In this document: piece after piece, positions 18,496-28,169 of the stretch
How the letters are laid out: each line of letters starts with the position of its first letter
Numbering within the stretch: the stretch's first letter is position 1
NCBI RefSeq assembly: GCF_014653195.1
Contig: NZ_BNAH01000001.1
Coordinates: 62,001-126,000 of the forward strand
Reading direction: 5' to 3'
Length of the DNA stretch: 64,000 nucleotides
Source of the DNA: Thalassotalea profundi
GTDB lineage: Bacteria > Pseudomonadota > Gammaproteobacteria > Enterobacterales > Alteromonadaceae
Made by a program: the position numbers and the translations under genes
The notes under the pieces: generated by a model
Told to the model about the DNA's origin: nothing
Database searches by the model: none
The model's input: only the letters and a program-made list of their open reading frames with translations

Positions 18496-20013
18496 ATGTG
18501 TGGTATAGTTGGCATTGTTGGTAAAACACCAGTAGGTCAGGCAATTTATGACGGTTTAACTGTTTTACAGCATCGTGGACAAGATGCGGCAGGTATTGTC
18601 ACTATGAACGATAATACTTTTAGATTGCGTAAAGCTAATGGCTTAGTAAAAGATGTGTTTCATACGCGTCATATGCTACGTTTACAAGGCAATATTGGTA
18701 TTGGTCACATTCGATATCCAACAGCGGGTACTTCAAGTTCATCAGAAGCGCAACCGTTTTATGCAAACTCACCATTTGGAATTTCATTGGCGCATAATGG
18801 TAACTTAACCAATGCAGATGAATTAAAAGAATGGTTGTATAATGAAGCTCGTCGCCATGTTAATACGACATCAGATTCTGAATTATTACTTAATATTTTA
18901 GGTCACGAGTTGCAACAAGCAGGGAATATTAGCTTAACACCTGATGATATTTTCACCGCGATTGCTAATGTACACAAGCGTGTGCGTGGTGCTTATGCAA
19001 CTACCGCATTAATTATTGGGCATGGGCTTATTGCATTTCGCGACCCACATGGAATTCGCCCATTAGTGTTTGGTAAACGTGAAACTGATCGTGGTACTGA
19101 ATACATGGTTGCTTCTGAATCAGTTGCATTAGATGCTAATGACTTTACTTTTGTACGTGATGTGGCGCCAGGTGAAGCTATATTCTTTACCGAAGATGGA
19201 CAAATTCATAGTAAACAGTGTGCCGAAAATCCTCAGTATAATCCTTGTATCTTTGAGTATGTTTATTTTGCTCGCCCTGATTCTACGATTGATAAGATTT
19301 CTGTTTATGGCTCACGTGTTGAAATGGGTCGAAAGTTAGGTAAAAAAATTGCGAAAGAATGGGCTGATGTTGATATCGATGTCGTTATCCCAATTCCTGA
19401 AACTTCTTGTGATAGTGCCTTAGAGATTGCTCAAACATTAAACTTACCGTATCGACAAGGGTTTGTTAAAAATCGCTATATCGGTCGTACGTTTATCATG
19501 CCGGGTCAAGAACAACGTAAGAAGTCAGTACGTAAAAAGCTTAACGCTATTGGTGCTGAATTTGCCGGTAAAAATGTATTATTAGTCGATGACTCAATCG
19601 TTCGAGGTACTACGTCAGAGCAAATTATTGACATGGCGAGAAACGCCGGAGCTAAAAAAGTATATTTTGCTTCAGCAGCACCAGAAATTCGTTTCCCAAA
19701 TGTTTATGGTATTGATATGCCAAGTGCCAATGAATTAATTGCTCATGGTCGTGAAGTTGATGATATTTGCCAACTTATTGGTGCAGATAAGTTGATTTTT
19801 CAATCAATTGAAGATCTAAAAGCTGCAGTATCGGTAACTAATCCAAGCATTAAAGGCTTTGAAACCTCTGTTTTTAATGGACAATATATAACTAACGATA
19901 TTGACCAAGGGTATTTAGAAAGACTCGATGCAATGCGTAATAATGAAACTAAAGAAACGTCAGATAAGAATGCAGATTCAATTATTGATATGCATAACGA
20001 AGGCGCAGAATAA
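18496..20013 (+). CDS. purF: Amidophosphoribosyltransferase PurF
   Basis: First step of purine synthesis: glutamine plus PRPP gives phosphoribosylamine. The protein starts MCGIVGIVG, so Cys2 becomes the N-terminal nucleophile of the glutaminase domain without a propeptide. [16 protein letters not shown] and the PRPP loop [14 protein letters not shown] are all present. At 505 residues it is full length. It ends the truA-to-purF run, just before a strong terminator. Confidence 0.97.
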   Translation: MCGIVGIVGKTPVGQAIYDGLTVLQHRGQDAAGIVTMNDNTFRLRKANGLVKDVFHTRHMLRLQGNIGIGHIRYPTAGTSSSSEAQPFYANSPFGISLAHNGNLTNADELKEWLYNEARRHVNTTSDSELLLNILGHELQQAGNISLTPDDIFTAIANVHKRVRGAYATTALIIGHGLIAFRDPHGIRPLVFGKRETDRGTEYMVASESVALDANDFTFVRDVAPGEAIFFTEDGQIHSKQCAENPQYNPCIFEYVYFARPDSTIDKISVYGSRVEMGRKLGKKIAKEWADVDIDVVIPIPETSCDSALEIAQTLNLPYRQGFVKNRYIGRTFIMPGQEQRKKSVRKKLNAIGAEFAGKNVLLVDDSIVRGTTSEQIIDMARNAGAKKVYFASAAPEIRFPNVYGIDMPSANELIAHGREVDDICQLIGADKLIFQSIEDLKAAVSVTNPSIKGFETSVFNGQYITNDIDQGYLERLDAMRNNETKETSDKNADSIIDMHNEGAE

Positions 20014-20030
20014 AGCTTAATTCAACAAAA

Positions 20031-20056
20031 AAGGCATAGTAATTACTATGCCTTTT
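20031..20056. terminator. Bidirectional terminator after purF
   Basis: A perfect 24-base palindrome (20031-20054, arms AAGGCATAGTAA / TTACTATGCCTT) is flanked by A-rich sequence on the left and a T-run on the right, so it can stop both purF (+) and the convergent transporter gene (-). Confidence 0.92.
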
Positions 20057-20088
20057 TTGTTTATATAAAAAACCTGTGGCGTTGTTAA

Positions 20089-21426
20089 CTAATTTAAAAT
20101 GGCCACATTAACAAATACAACACTGAGTAAAATAGGGCAAACAAAACGGATATAATTGCCCCAAATCGCTAACCATTGACGACCTACTTGCAACGATTTG
20201 TCACGTAATTTATTACCTCTATTCCACATCCATCCAACAACAATAAAATAGAATAAACAGCTCAGTGGTTGCAATATTGTGGTTAACGCTTGGATCACTA
20301 TACCAAATAGTTGATCGAAAAATGCAATAAGCAACATACTTGCACAAAAGACAATTGCGGAAACTAACCATGTAGCTTTAGGGCGAGCAAAGCCTTTATC
20401 TTCCATTAAGTAAGCAACAGGGACTTCTGTTGATGAAATTGTTGACGTTAAAGCGGCAATAGAGAGTAAAGAGAAAAAAGCGCATGAAACAAATAAGCCA
20501 ATATTTCCCATTGAGTTAAATAGCTCAGGTAGAATATTAAAAATAAGCTGCCCTTCACCAATCAGTTTATCCCCTTGAAATACATCTTGCCCTGCTGTTT
20601 GTGCGACAAAAAGGGCTGGGATTATCAATAAACCTGCTAGGAAAGCAATACAAGTATCAAGTGCGGTAATCGATAATACTAATTTGCCAATATCTTTGCC
20701 CTTTTGCATGTAAGAGCCATAAACCATCATGCCACCTACACCAATAGATAATGAGAAAAATGCTTGCCCCATTGCAGAAATAATCAATTTTGGATCTGTT
20801 ACTTGGCTAAAGTCCGGCACTAGGTAAACTTCAAGACCTTTTTCTGCGCCGGGTTGATTTAAGATATAAATAATCAATCCGATTAACATGATCAGTAGTA
20901 AAGGCATAAGTCGGGCAGACCACTTTTCGATACCTGCATTTACGCCTTGATGAATAATGCCTGCGCCAAGTAAAATAAATATAGGTGTGAAAAGTAAATT
21001 TCTTTGTGTACTTGACGTGGACAACCAAGTTGCTATGTCGTTTGCATTAAGTAAAGAGGCTAAAGCAGCAAGTGCGTGTGCTAACATCCAGCCCGCCACT
21101 ATGGTGTAGAAGCTCAGCATCATTATTGCGCCACATAAGCCGATTAACCCAGCTTTGCGCCCTAAATTTTCTGAGATATCTTTACAGGCGTCGCCTAGTG
21201 CAGAAACGGGGTTTTTTTGTGCTTGATTACCAATATAAACTTCAGCGTATAAAGCCGGTAGTGCCAAAAGCAAAGTGACAATTAAATAAACAAATAGAAA
21301 GGCACCACCACCGTTATTTGCAGCCTGTGTGGGGAATCCCCATATATTACCTAAACCAATAGCTGAACCAGCGGCCGCTAGTACAAAGCCAATGCGGGAA
21401 TGAAAAGAATCTCTAACTATAGACAT
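20089..21426 (-). CDS. Neurotransmitter:sodium symporter (NSS/SNF) family transporter
   Basis: A 445-residue LeuT-fold transporter. The N-terminus has the family signature RIGFVLAAAGSAIGLGNIWGFP with the unwound first helix that binds sodium and substrate. About eleven membrane helices follow. NSS proteins of marine bacteria mostly carry amino acids; the substrate here is unknown. Single gene, convergent with purF and divergent from gloC. Confidence 0.93.
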   Translation of the reverse strand: MSIVRDSFHSRIGFVLAAAGSAIGLGNIWGFPTQAANNGGGAFLFVYLIVTLLLALPALYAEVYIGNQAQKNPVSALGDACKDISENLGRKAGLIGLCGAIMMLSFYTIVAGWMLAHALAALASLLNANDIATWLSTSSTQRNLLFTPIFILLGAGIIHQGVNAGIEKWSARLMPLLLIMLIGLIIYILNQPGAEKGLEVYLVPDFSQVTDPKLIISAMGQAFFSLSIGVGGMMVYGSYMQKGKDIGKLVLSITALDTCIAFLAGLLIIPALFVAQTAGQDVFQGDKLIGEGQLIFNILPELFNSMGNIGLFVSCAFFSLLSIAALTSTISSTEVPVAYLMEDKGFARPKATWLVSAIVFCASMLLIAFFDQLFGIVIQALTTILQPLSCLFYFIVVGWMWNRGNKLRDKSLQVGRQWLAIWGNYIRFVCPILLSVVFVNVAILN

Positions 21427-21609
21427 ATATTGAATTAATTATTTTTTATTTGAGCAGAGCTTACCGAGTTCAATGGCGTTAGGGAAGTATAACTAGCTAA
21501 ATAATTTGCTGTTTTAAATAAAATATTCTTACTTGAACTTTAAAACACTACCCCAACATGAATAACATACGTTAAAATGTGCTCTGATATATTTTTAAAA
21601 AGGCTTGTT

Positions 21610-22254
21610 ATGTTGCAATACCAAATTATTCCTGTCACCCCATTTCAACAAAATTGTACATTGTTTTGGTGTGACGAAACTAAACAGGCCGCGGTGGTTG
21701 ATCCTGGCGGAAATCCTGAATTAATTATCAATGCCATTGAGCAAAAAGGCCTCACCTTAACAAAAGTATTATTAACTCATGCTCATATTGATCATGCAGG
21801 GGCTACAAAAGCAATATCAAGCCATTATGGGGTGTCAATTGAAGGGCCACATAAAGAAGATCAGTTTTGGATTGATTTAATACCTGAGCAAAAAGCACGT
21901 TTTGGGTTTGAAGACGCTGAGCACTTTGTAACAGATCGCTGGTTAAACCAAGGCGATAACGTCACTTTTGGTAATATTACGCTTGAAGTGTATTTTTGTC
22001 CTGGGCATACCCCTGGACATGTAGTATTTTTTCATCGTGAGTCAAAATTAGCACAAGTGGGTGATGTACTTTTTAAAGGTTCAATTGGGCGTACTGATTT
22101 TCCTCGTGGTGATTACAATACTTTGATTAATTCGATTAAAAACAATTTATTTTTACTAGGTGATGATGTGCGCTTTATCCCTGGTCATGGACCTATGAGT
22201 ACATTTGGTGAAGAAAAACGTTCAAACCCTTTCGTTGGTGTAAATGCAAGATAA
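21610..22254 (+). CDS. gloC: GloC-type hydroxyacylglutathione hydrolase
   Basis: A metallo-beta-lactamase-fold hydrolase that closely follows E. coli GloC (YcbL), a type II glyoxalase acting on S-lactoylglutathione. Zinc-site motif THAHIDHAG, then CPGHTPGHVVFF, GDVLFKGSIGRTDFPRG and FIPGHGP. The ATG at 21610 (214 residues) fits the family length and has AAGG seven bases upstream; the in-frame ATG at 21577 would add 11 atypical residues. GshB in the same window makes its cosubstrate glutathione. Confidence 0.9.
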   Translation: MLQYQIIPVTPFQQNCTLFWCDETKQAAVVDPGGNPELIINAIEQKGLTLTKVLLTHAHIDHAGATKAISSHYGVSIEGPHKEDQFWIDLIPEQKARFGFEDAEHFVTDRWLNQGDNVTFGNITLEVYFCPGHTPGHVVFFHRESKLAQVGDVLFKGSIGRTDFPRGDYNTLINSIKNNLFLLGDDVRFIPGHGPMSTFGEEKRSNPFVGVNAR

Positions 22255-22316
22255 CTTATGAAAAATATCTTTGTTATATCAATATATTGCTGTTAGTGAA
22301 ATGGAATAATTAATAC

Positions 22317-23150
22317 ATGCCCTCTGTTATTTTAACAATACAAAATCGGTTAAAACGCATTGATGCGAGTCCTGTATTTCAATGGTCAATTATTGTGGTT
22401 ATTTTGTTATCAGCCTTATTAATAGGCGCTAAAACCCATAATTTGCCAGATAATGCAATGCAGCTGTTAACAGTGCTTGATGTAATAATAACGATATTCT
22501 TTTTGTTTGAAATCGTGATTCGTTTTTTAGCTTTTAAAGATAAAAAATCTTTCTTTAAAAATGGCTGGAATATCTTCGATACGATTATTGTGATTGGTAG
22601 TTTAATTCCTGAAGGAGGATCTGGCGTTTTACTTGCACGTTTATTACGTGTTTTTAGAGTACTACGTTTAGTCTCTATGGTGCCAGAGCTTAGGCTACTG
22701 ATAAACGCATTATTAAAAGCTATCCCTCGTATGGGGTACATCGCATTATTAATGTTTGTTATTTTCTACATTTATGCTGCAATTGGTAGCCTTGTGTTCC
22801 ATGACATAAACGAAGTGCTCTGGGGCGATGTTTCTATCGCTATGTTGACTTTATTTCGTGTCGCGACGTTTGAAGATTGGACAGATGTTATGTATGAAAC
22901 AATGACCGTGTTTCCGATGAGTTGGATCTTCTATTTAACCTTTATTTTTCTAACGGCATTTATCTTTTTAAATATGATGGTTGGTACCATTTTAGAAGTG
23001 ATGAGTAAAGAGCATGAATTACATCGTGCAGAGCAGCATGGTGAATCGGGTGAGGGTGGAGAACCCGCAAGCCGTGCTCAAATTGAAAAGCTAGAGCAAG
23101 AGCTGGCAGAGATTAAACAATTACTCAAACAACAGAAGCCTCATTTGTGA
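22317..23150 (+). CDS. Voltage-gated ion channel, bacterial NaV/CaV type
   Basis: A 277-residue single-domain channel with six membrane segments. S4 (residues 105-120) has Arg at every third place (R108, R111, R114, R117). The pore loop reads T-F-E-D-W-T-D (residues 184-190), where most bacterial sodium channels have T-L-E-S-W. S6 runs over residues 206-228, and a C-terminal coiled coil (about 253-272) probably holds the tetramer. It should sit in the inner membrane as a homotetramer. The extra acidic filter residues suggest divalent permeation; this is an inference. Confidence 0.88.
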   Translation: MPSVILTIQNRLKRIDASPVFQWSIIVVILLSALLIGAKTHNLPDNAMQLLTVLDVIITIFFLFEIVIRFLAFKDKKSFFKNGWNIFDTIIVIGSLIPEGGSGVLLARLLRVFRVLRLVSMVPELRLLINALLKAIPRMGYIALLMFVIFYIYAAIGSLVFHDINEVLWGDVSIAMLTLFRVATFEDWTDVMYETMTVFPMSWIFYLTFIFLTAFIFLNMMVGTILEVMSKEHELHRAEQHGESGEGGEPASRAQIEKLEQELAEIKQLLKQQKPHL

Positions 23151-23167
23151 TTGTTAAACTACAACGT

Positions 23168-23228
23168 TTAGCTTGATACTGACATAGCACACTAAATTCT
23201 GTATTCGTATCAAGCTAATTTTGATAGA
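23168..23228. repeat. Inverted repeat between convergent genes
   Basis: Perfect 12-bp arms TTAGCTTGATAC (23168-23179) and GTATCAAGCTAA (23217-23228) are separated by 37 bases. The pair lies between the channel gene (+) and the XRE gene (-). The loop is long for a classical terminator. Confidence 0.4.
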
Positions 23229-23257
23229 GTTAATCTCTTTTGATTAAAACATATAGC

Positions 23258-23464
23258 TCATTGGTAGATAAACACATCGGCTATTGTTACTTTAAACACA
23301 TCGGCAATTTTAAAAGCTACTTCTAAAGAGGGAGAGTATTTATCTTTCTCGATTGCGACAATTGTTTGCCTTGATACACCAACCAAATCAGCCAAGTCTT
23401 TTTGTGTCATCTCATTATAGTTAAAACGCAGTTTTCGAATGTTATTGGTTATTTTTTTAGTCAC
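23258..23464 (-). CDS. Small XRE-family HTH regulator
   Basis: A 68-residue protein that is almost all helix-turn-helix: MTQKDLADLVGVSRQTIVAIEKDKYSPSL is the HTH core of the Cro/CI class. Start is a GTG at 23464 with AGAGG six bases upstream inside the end of the preceding gene; one base separates the two genes, so they are coupled. Such minimal regulators are commonly paired with a small membrane protein, as here, and are thought to autoregulate. The palindrome at 24012-24046 is the best candidate operator. Confidence 0.9.
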   Translation of the reverse strand: MTKKITNNIRKLRFNYNEMTQKDLADLVGVSRQTIVAIEKDKYSPSLEVAFKIADVFKVTIADVFIYQ

Positions 23465-23465
23465 A

Positions 23466-23927
23466 CTAATAACCTCTACGGTAGTAATACAGCTTGGTTA
23501 CTTCGTGTATTATACTTGATATTAGTAGTCCTAACATTAATACATTAGCCATGTTATAAGCTGTAGATACATTTGGTATGATCAAGAATGAAATTTCACC
23601 ATTCGTAATAAAATGCTGCACTAAAAACAATTGGCTAAAAGTAAAAAACACAAAAACATATAAAGTCCAACCACTATTTCTTGTTGCTGTTAGCTCAAAA
23701 ATATTGTCTCTTTCATCAGTACCTTTTTCCGCCTCTTTAGCGTTTAAAATCGCCAAAATGACATGAACTATTATACTTGCTGCGATAATCCAAATAAAGC
23801 TTATAGAAAGAAGCCTTAATATACTAATATCGGTAATATTTACCGTTATTAATTCTCCAACATAATTTACTAATACAATAAGGGTTATTAGTAGCGTGCC
23901 CCATGATGCCTTTTCTTGATATCCCAT
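23466..23927 (-). CDS. Four-helix membrane protein paired with XRE regulator
   Basis: A 153-residue protein with four hydrophobic helices (residues about 10-26, 35-60, 85-105, 120-143) and a central cytoplasmic loop KEAEKGTDERDNIFELTATRN. That loop, with TDERD-x-I, resembles DUF2178-type proteins that are encoded beside XRE regulators in many bacteria. The pair is not a proven toxin-antitoxin; the role of the membrane protein is unknown. It is the first gene of the two-gene operon. Confidence 0.8.
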   Translation of the reverse strand: MGYQEKASWGTLLITLIVLVNYVGELITVNITDISILRLLSISFIWIIAASIIVHVILAILNAKEAEKGTDERDNIFELTATRNSGWTLYVFVFFTFSQLFLVQHFITNGEISFLIIPNVSTAYNMANVLMLGLLISSIIHEVTKLYYYRRGY

Positions 23928-23986
23928 TTTATATTCCTTGTGAATAATATATTTTACTTTAAGTCAAGTATTTTTGACATAGGTAA

Positions 23987-24046
23987 ATATTAATCGTTGT
24001 GTATTATTGAGTCAAATATATTTTACATAGTGTAAAATATATTTGA
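23987..24046 (-). promoter_or_regulatory. Promoter and palindromic operator of the XRE/membrane pair
   Basis: On the minus strand TTGACT (24015-24010) and TAATAT (23992-23987) are spaced by 17 bases, a near-consensus sigma-70 promoter. A perfect palindrome with 16-bp arms (TCAAATATATTTTACA and its complement, 24012-24046, 3-base centre) overlaps the -35. The element GTAAAATATATT is seen again, partly, near 23948-23959. Position suggests repression by the XRE protein. Confidence 0.6.
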
Positions 24047-24089
24047 TTTTCAATGTATGTTAAAATTTATTGAGTGAAGGTTTTAGGCA

Positions 24090-24395
24090 TTAAAAACGGA
24101 TTTTTCCTATTAGTATATCTTTAAACATAACCCAATCTCCTATTAAACTATAAATAGGGTATTGAAATGTTGCAGGCTTGTTCTTTTCAAAGAAAAAGTG
24201 TCCTAACCAAGCGAACCCATACCCTACAATAGGTAATAACCATAAATGACTTAATTTCATTGTAAAAAGGCTATGAAACAATAGATATAAGACTAACAAA
24301 CTACCGATAAAATGCAGTCTACGACAAGCTTTATTCTGATGCTGGCTTAAATAGAAAGGGTAAAAGTCATTAAAGTTTTGATATTTTTTATCCAT
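24090..24395 (-). CDS. DUF962/Mpo1-like membrane protein
   Basis: A 101-residue protein of the Mpo1/YGL010w-like family. It has FYPFYLSQHQNKACRRLHFIGSLL, where the His and the N-x-x-C-R-x-x-H-x-x-G pattern are conserved, two hydrophobic helices, GHFFFEKNKPATF and PIYSLIGDW near the end. The yeast member is an iron-dependent dioxygenase that shortens hydroxy fatty acids; whether the short bacterial forms do the same is unknown. Single gene. Confidence 0.85.
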   Translation of the reverse strand: MDKKYQNFNDFYPFYLSQHQNKACRRLHFIGSLLVLYLLFHSLFTMKLSHLWLLPIVGYGFAWLGHFFFEKNKPATFQYPIYSLIGDWVMFKDILIGKIRF

Positions 24396-24454
24396 GTAAT
24401 TTGCTCTTCTTATTGGGCTAGTGATGAATGACTAATTAAGGATTGGTTGCACAC

Positions 24455-25099
24455 TTAGTTTATCTTCGTGGTAATCACTTTGATTCCCATAATAATCATG
24501 GCACTGCCAAGAATTCGATCTAACCAATGACCTAATTTTTGAAATGCATAATTAACGCGCGGTCGTGAGAATAATAAAGTTACACAAGAAAACCATAATA
24601 ATTGAATCATCATCATCCATAGTCCATAAATACAAATGTGCATGATAGGCATATCAGGAGATAAAACTATGGTAAATAATGCGACAAAATAAATAGGTGC
24701 TTTTGGGTTTAAAGCATTACATAAAAAACCTAAACCAATGATTTGTATAGTTGATTTTTGATGAGCTGTAACAGTGTTATTGTCATTGGTTAAAGTTTTG
24801 ATACTTAAAGTTGCTTTAGCTTTAATTCCTTTTATTCCTAGATAAAGCAAATAACAACCCCCTAATGATTTTATTAACCATAATGCCGTTTCAGAACTTG
24901 CTATAACAGCGGCTAACCCTAATGCAGAATAAATGATATGAATTGATAAGCCTAATGCTATCCCAATGCTACATAATAAGCCGGCTTTTTTGCCTTGTGT
25001 TAATGTCTGTTGCGTTACTAATACAAAGTCAGGTCCAGGAGAAGCAGCTGCCAATAAATGAATGCTGGTGATAAGTAATAAGCCCTCAAATAGGTTCAT
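24455..25099 (-). CDS. LysE/RhtB family amino-acid exporter
   Basis: A 214-residue inner-membrane exporter with six helices. The N-terminal signature AAASPGPDFVLVTQQTLTQGKKAGLLCSIGIA-type region (residues 18-49) and LYLGIKGI with GFLCNALNPKAPIYFVALF are hallmarks of RhtB proteins. Members export homoserine, threonine or other amino acids; the substrate here cannot be told. Confidence 0.92.
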   Translation of the reverse strand: MNLFEGLLLITSIHLLAAASPGPDFVLVTQQTLTQGKKAGLLCSIGIALGLSIHIIYSALGLAAVIASSETALWLIKSLGGCYLLYLGIKGIKAKATLSIKTLTNDNNTVTAHQKSTIQIIGLGFLCNALNPKAPIYFVALFTIVLSPDMPIMHICIYGLWMMMIQLLWFSCVTLLFSRPRVNYAFQKLGHWLDRILGSAMIIMGIKVITTKIN

Positions 25100-25314
25100 A
25101 AAATGCTCATTAAAAGTAATTTATTACGTTAGCCTATCACTGCAACAAATATTGTCAATTTACTATTAGATAAGTATTTTTAGATGCGAGAAGGCATTTC
25201 TACAGGAGAAATACTGCTTATATTCTCTCATTCTAAGCCATTAAAAACACTATTGATCTTAGATAAATTAAACGTAGAATGTAAATATATTATTAATTTT
25301 TTGTAAGGCATGTC

Positions 25315-27162
25315 ATGGAAGCAACGTTTTCACAATTAAGATCAAAACTTCTGTTAATACTGATGAGTATTGGTCTTTTTATTGGTGGCCAAGCATGGGC
25401 ACAAACCTCAACACTTGAATATGAAAAAGCTCGACTAGTTAGCAAATTTGCTAAATTTGTTACTTGGCCTGATGATGCTATTAAGTCTGAGTTTATTATT
25501 GGGATATATGAAAATACGGAAAAATATGAATACTTTAATGAGTTTTTTAAAAATAAAGGCGTAAAGGGCAAAGATATTACCGTGCGCTTAATTACATCTT
25601 TCCAAGAAATTAAAGACGTAAATATTTTATATATCACATCAAGTAGGCGAAATCTGCTAAAGCTATCGGAGCGAAGTATCAGAGGTTCTAATGCACTTAT
25701 TATCACTGAAAACAGCTTTGAACTTGATAAAACAATGATTGATATTACCTATGATAAAGATCAATCAGCGCTAACCTTTAGTGTTAATGATGTAAATTTG
25801 CTTTCAGAAAAACTAGAGCTTCCTGAACTATCACTTTTTTTAGATACCAATAATAACGAAGAAATTTTATCTGACAGCCCTTCATATATACTTCAAAAAC
25901 AAAAAGAAGAGCATTTATTAGTTGTAGAAGATTTATTAAAACTACAAAAACAATTTGCTCAACAAAAAACAACATTGAATACACTGACTAAAAAATTACA
26001 AGTAAGTGAAGAAAGCTCGAAAAAATATAACTTAGCGCTTCAAGAAGCTTCTAATAAGTTAATGACTCTCCAAGAAGAAAGCAAAATTAAAAGCGAAGAT
26101 CTTGATGCAAAAAATGCTGAGTTAAAAACCTTAGCAGCACAAATTAATACGTTAAAAACACAGTTAGAAAACAATGAAAACGTGAGTCAAAATGTTGATG
26201 TAAATGAGCCGAGTAGCAGCGCAGAAGATGAACAATCTTTAACTGATTTAACAGCTAAACTTGCAGAACAGAAAGAAGTTAATGATAAAAATATTTTAGT
26301 ATTGGCTAATGTTAAGCAAAAATTGGCAAGTGTTAATAAAGAAAATAAATTACTAACGAGTTTTCAGTTATTATTTTATGTTTTTGTAGTTATAACATTA
26401 ATAGCCTTGATTATTGCATTTTTAATGTGGAGAAAAGCTAAATACTCTTCCCCTACATCTTTACCACTTGACGGTAATGAGAGTAATAAGTTGTTACCGG
26501 TAAGAGAAGAACAATTAATTAAGTCTGAGAATGTTGCGGCATTGGGTTATGTGGCAACTGACGTAACCTATGCTGTTGGTTTATCTTTAGTGGACTTAAA
26601 CGATGAGTTTGTGACGAATGGGGATAAAGATAATGTCGCTAAACTAAAACCTATTGTGACATTATTAGAAAACTTTAACCTTATCGCTGCGGATCAAGAT
26701 GATACTGATATACAACATTTTGATCTAGTTTCTTATATGCAAAAAATGATGATGCTTTATGAATTTGAGTTTAGTCAAAGTGACATTGATTATCGCTACT
26801 TAGGTGAAAAATCATTAATGATCAATTCAGTACCCAGCTATATTGCTTTAGTTTTATTAAACTTAATTAATAATTCTTTAAAGCATGGTTTTGATAATAA
26901 GGGTAATGGTTCAATATTATTAAAGGCTGAAAAAGGGGCTAAAAATGGTATTACTATAACCTATGCTGATGATGGTAAAGGCATGAGTCAATCTACTTTA
27001 GCGCAAGTGTTTACTCCATTTTTTACCACTCGTAGTGATCGAGGTTATGTAGGTGTAGGGATGAGTACGACTTATGACATTATTAAGAATAAGCTCAGCG
27101 GTGACATTAAAATAGAAAGTAAGGAAGGCAAGGGCACTACAGTTATTATTAATCTTACTTAA
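25315..27162 (+). CDS. YfiR-like periplasmic domain fused to coiled coil and kinase-type ATPase
   Basis: A 615-residue membrane protein with no cysteine. Order: signal peptide (to about residue 30); YfiR/DUF4154-like domain (about 35-170, KARLVSKFAKFVTWP, then VNILYITSS and ALIITE); long coiled coil (about 190-345); membrane helix (about 353-373); cytoplasmic DHp-like region; HATPase with N-box LLNLINNSLKHG, DDGKGM and the lid FTPFFTTRS plus GVGMS. In the H-box the sequence LGYVATDVTYAVG has Tyr419 where kinases have the phospho-His, so autophosphorylation on the usual residue is not possible. No response regulator gene is adjacent. The role is unknown. The known YfiR is a periplasmic inhibitor of a diguanylate cyclase. 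Confidence 0.85.
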   Translation: MEATFSQLRSKLLLILMSIGLFIGGQAWAQTSTLEYEKARLVSKFAKFVTWPDDAIKSEFIIGIYENTEKYEYFNEFFKNKGVKGKDITVRLITSFQEIKDVNILYITSSRRNLLKLSERSIRGSNALIITENSFELDKTMIDITYDKDQSALTFSVNDVNLLSEKLELPELSLFLDTNNNEEILSDSPSYILQKQKEEHLLVVEDLLKLQKQFAQQKTTLNTLTKKLQVSEESSKKYNLALQEASNKLMTLQEESKIKSEDLDAKNAELKTLAAQINTLKTQLENNENVSQNVDVNEPSSSAEDEQSLTDLTAKLAEQKEVNDKNILVLANVKQKLASVNKENKLLTSFQLLFYVFVVITLIALIIAFLMWRKAKYSSPTSLPLDGNESNKLLPVREEQLIKSENVAALGYVATDVTYAVGLSLVDLNDEFVTNGDKDNVAKLKPIVTLLENFNLIAADQDDTDIQHFDLVSYMQKMMMLYEFEFSQSDIDYRYLGEKSLMINSVPSYIALVLLNLINNSLKHGFDNKGNGSILLKAEKGAKNGITITYADDGKGMSQSTLAQVFTPFFTTRSDRGYVGVGMSTTYDIIKNKLSGDIKIESKEGKGTTVIINLT

Positions 27163-27180
27163 AGGTTTAAGCTAAAATTA

Positions 27181-27217
27181 ATAGGGTAATTATTACATTG
27201 TATTACCCTATTTTTTT
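27181..27217 (+). terminator. Terminator after the YfiR-like fusion gene
   Basis: 10-bp arms ATAGGGTAAT (27181-27190) and ATTACCCTAT (27202-27211), an 11-base loop and a T-run. Confidence 0.88.
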
Positions 27218-27353
27218 GTCGTACTAAACGAAATACCTATTTGGTTTTCACTTCACACCCTGATTAAATTTTGATTCACGCGTGTAAAATAAACATATTC
27301 ATTGATAGCTGATATAATCGATACCATCCATAAAGTGAGTAGTTAGCATAACC

Positions 27354-28049
27354 ATGCGCTTAGATAAATTTATTTGTAAAAGTACTGAATTAACCCGAAC
27401 TGAAGCAAAAAAAATGCTTAAAGCTGGCACCGTCAAGGTTAATGGTGAAATAGTTAAAAATGCGGCACAACAAGTACACGAGAACAATGAAGTAACAATA
27501 GAAGGGCAACGTTTAACAGCACGTTCATCGCGTTATATTATGCTACATAAGCCTTTAGACACCATATGCTCTAATGTGGACGAGCTTTATCCCTCTGTAC
27601 TTAATTTTATTGATGTTGACAAAGCATTCGATCTACATATTGCGGGGCGTTTAGATGCAGATACTACTGGGTTAGTATTAATCACTGATGACGGGCGTTG
27701 GTCGCATAATATTATTTCCCCTAAAAAACAATGTGAAAAAGTTTACCGTGTTTGGTTAAGAGATGATTTAAAACCTGATACCGCATCACAGTTTACTGAT
27801 GGCGTGCAATTGCAAGGTGAAAAAAACTTAACATTACCAGCCAAACTTGAACAAATAGCTTCAAGAGAGGTTTTACTTACGATAACAGAAGGTAAGTACC
27901 ATCAGGTAAAACGAATGTTTGCGGCTGTAGGCAATAAAGTTGTAGGACTTCATCGTGAGCAAATAGGAAATGTTAAGCTCGATAAAGAGATTTTATTAGG
28001 ACAATGGCGTTATTTAACCGATGATGAAGTCAGTTGTTTTCTTAGTTAG
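27354..28049 (+). CDS. rsuA: 16S rRNA pseudouridine 516 synthase RsuA
   Basis: Makes pseudouridine 516 in 16S rRNA. The 231-residue protein has an N-terminal S4 RNA-binding domain (MRLDKFICKSTELTRTEA) and a RsuA/RluB-type catalytic domain with Asp101 in GRLDADTTG; KYHQVKRMFAAVG is the conserved C-terminal motif. Length fits RsuA rather than the longer RluB or RluF. Single gene with its own upstream terminator. Confidence 0.93.
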   Translation: MRLDKFICKSTELTRTEAKKMLKAGTVKVNGEIVKNAAQQVHENNEVTIEGQRLTARSSRYIMLHKPLDTICSNVDELYPSVLNFIDVDKAFDLHIAGRLDADTTGLVLITDDGRWSHNIISPKKQCEKVYRVWLRDDLKPDTASQFTDGVQLQGEKNLTLPAKLEQIASREVLLTITEGKYHQVKRMFAAVGNKVVGLHREQIGNVKLDKEILLGQWRYLTDDEVSCFLS

Positions 28050-28169
28050 AACGTCGACTCGTTTGTTGTAGACCATTAACAACTATTTTGCAAAAAAGTT
28101 AAAGAATTTCTTTTTATTGACGATAACTTAATCAAGTTTAATTAACATGTGAGTAAAAAGGATACTACG

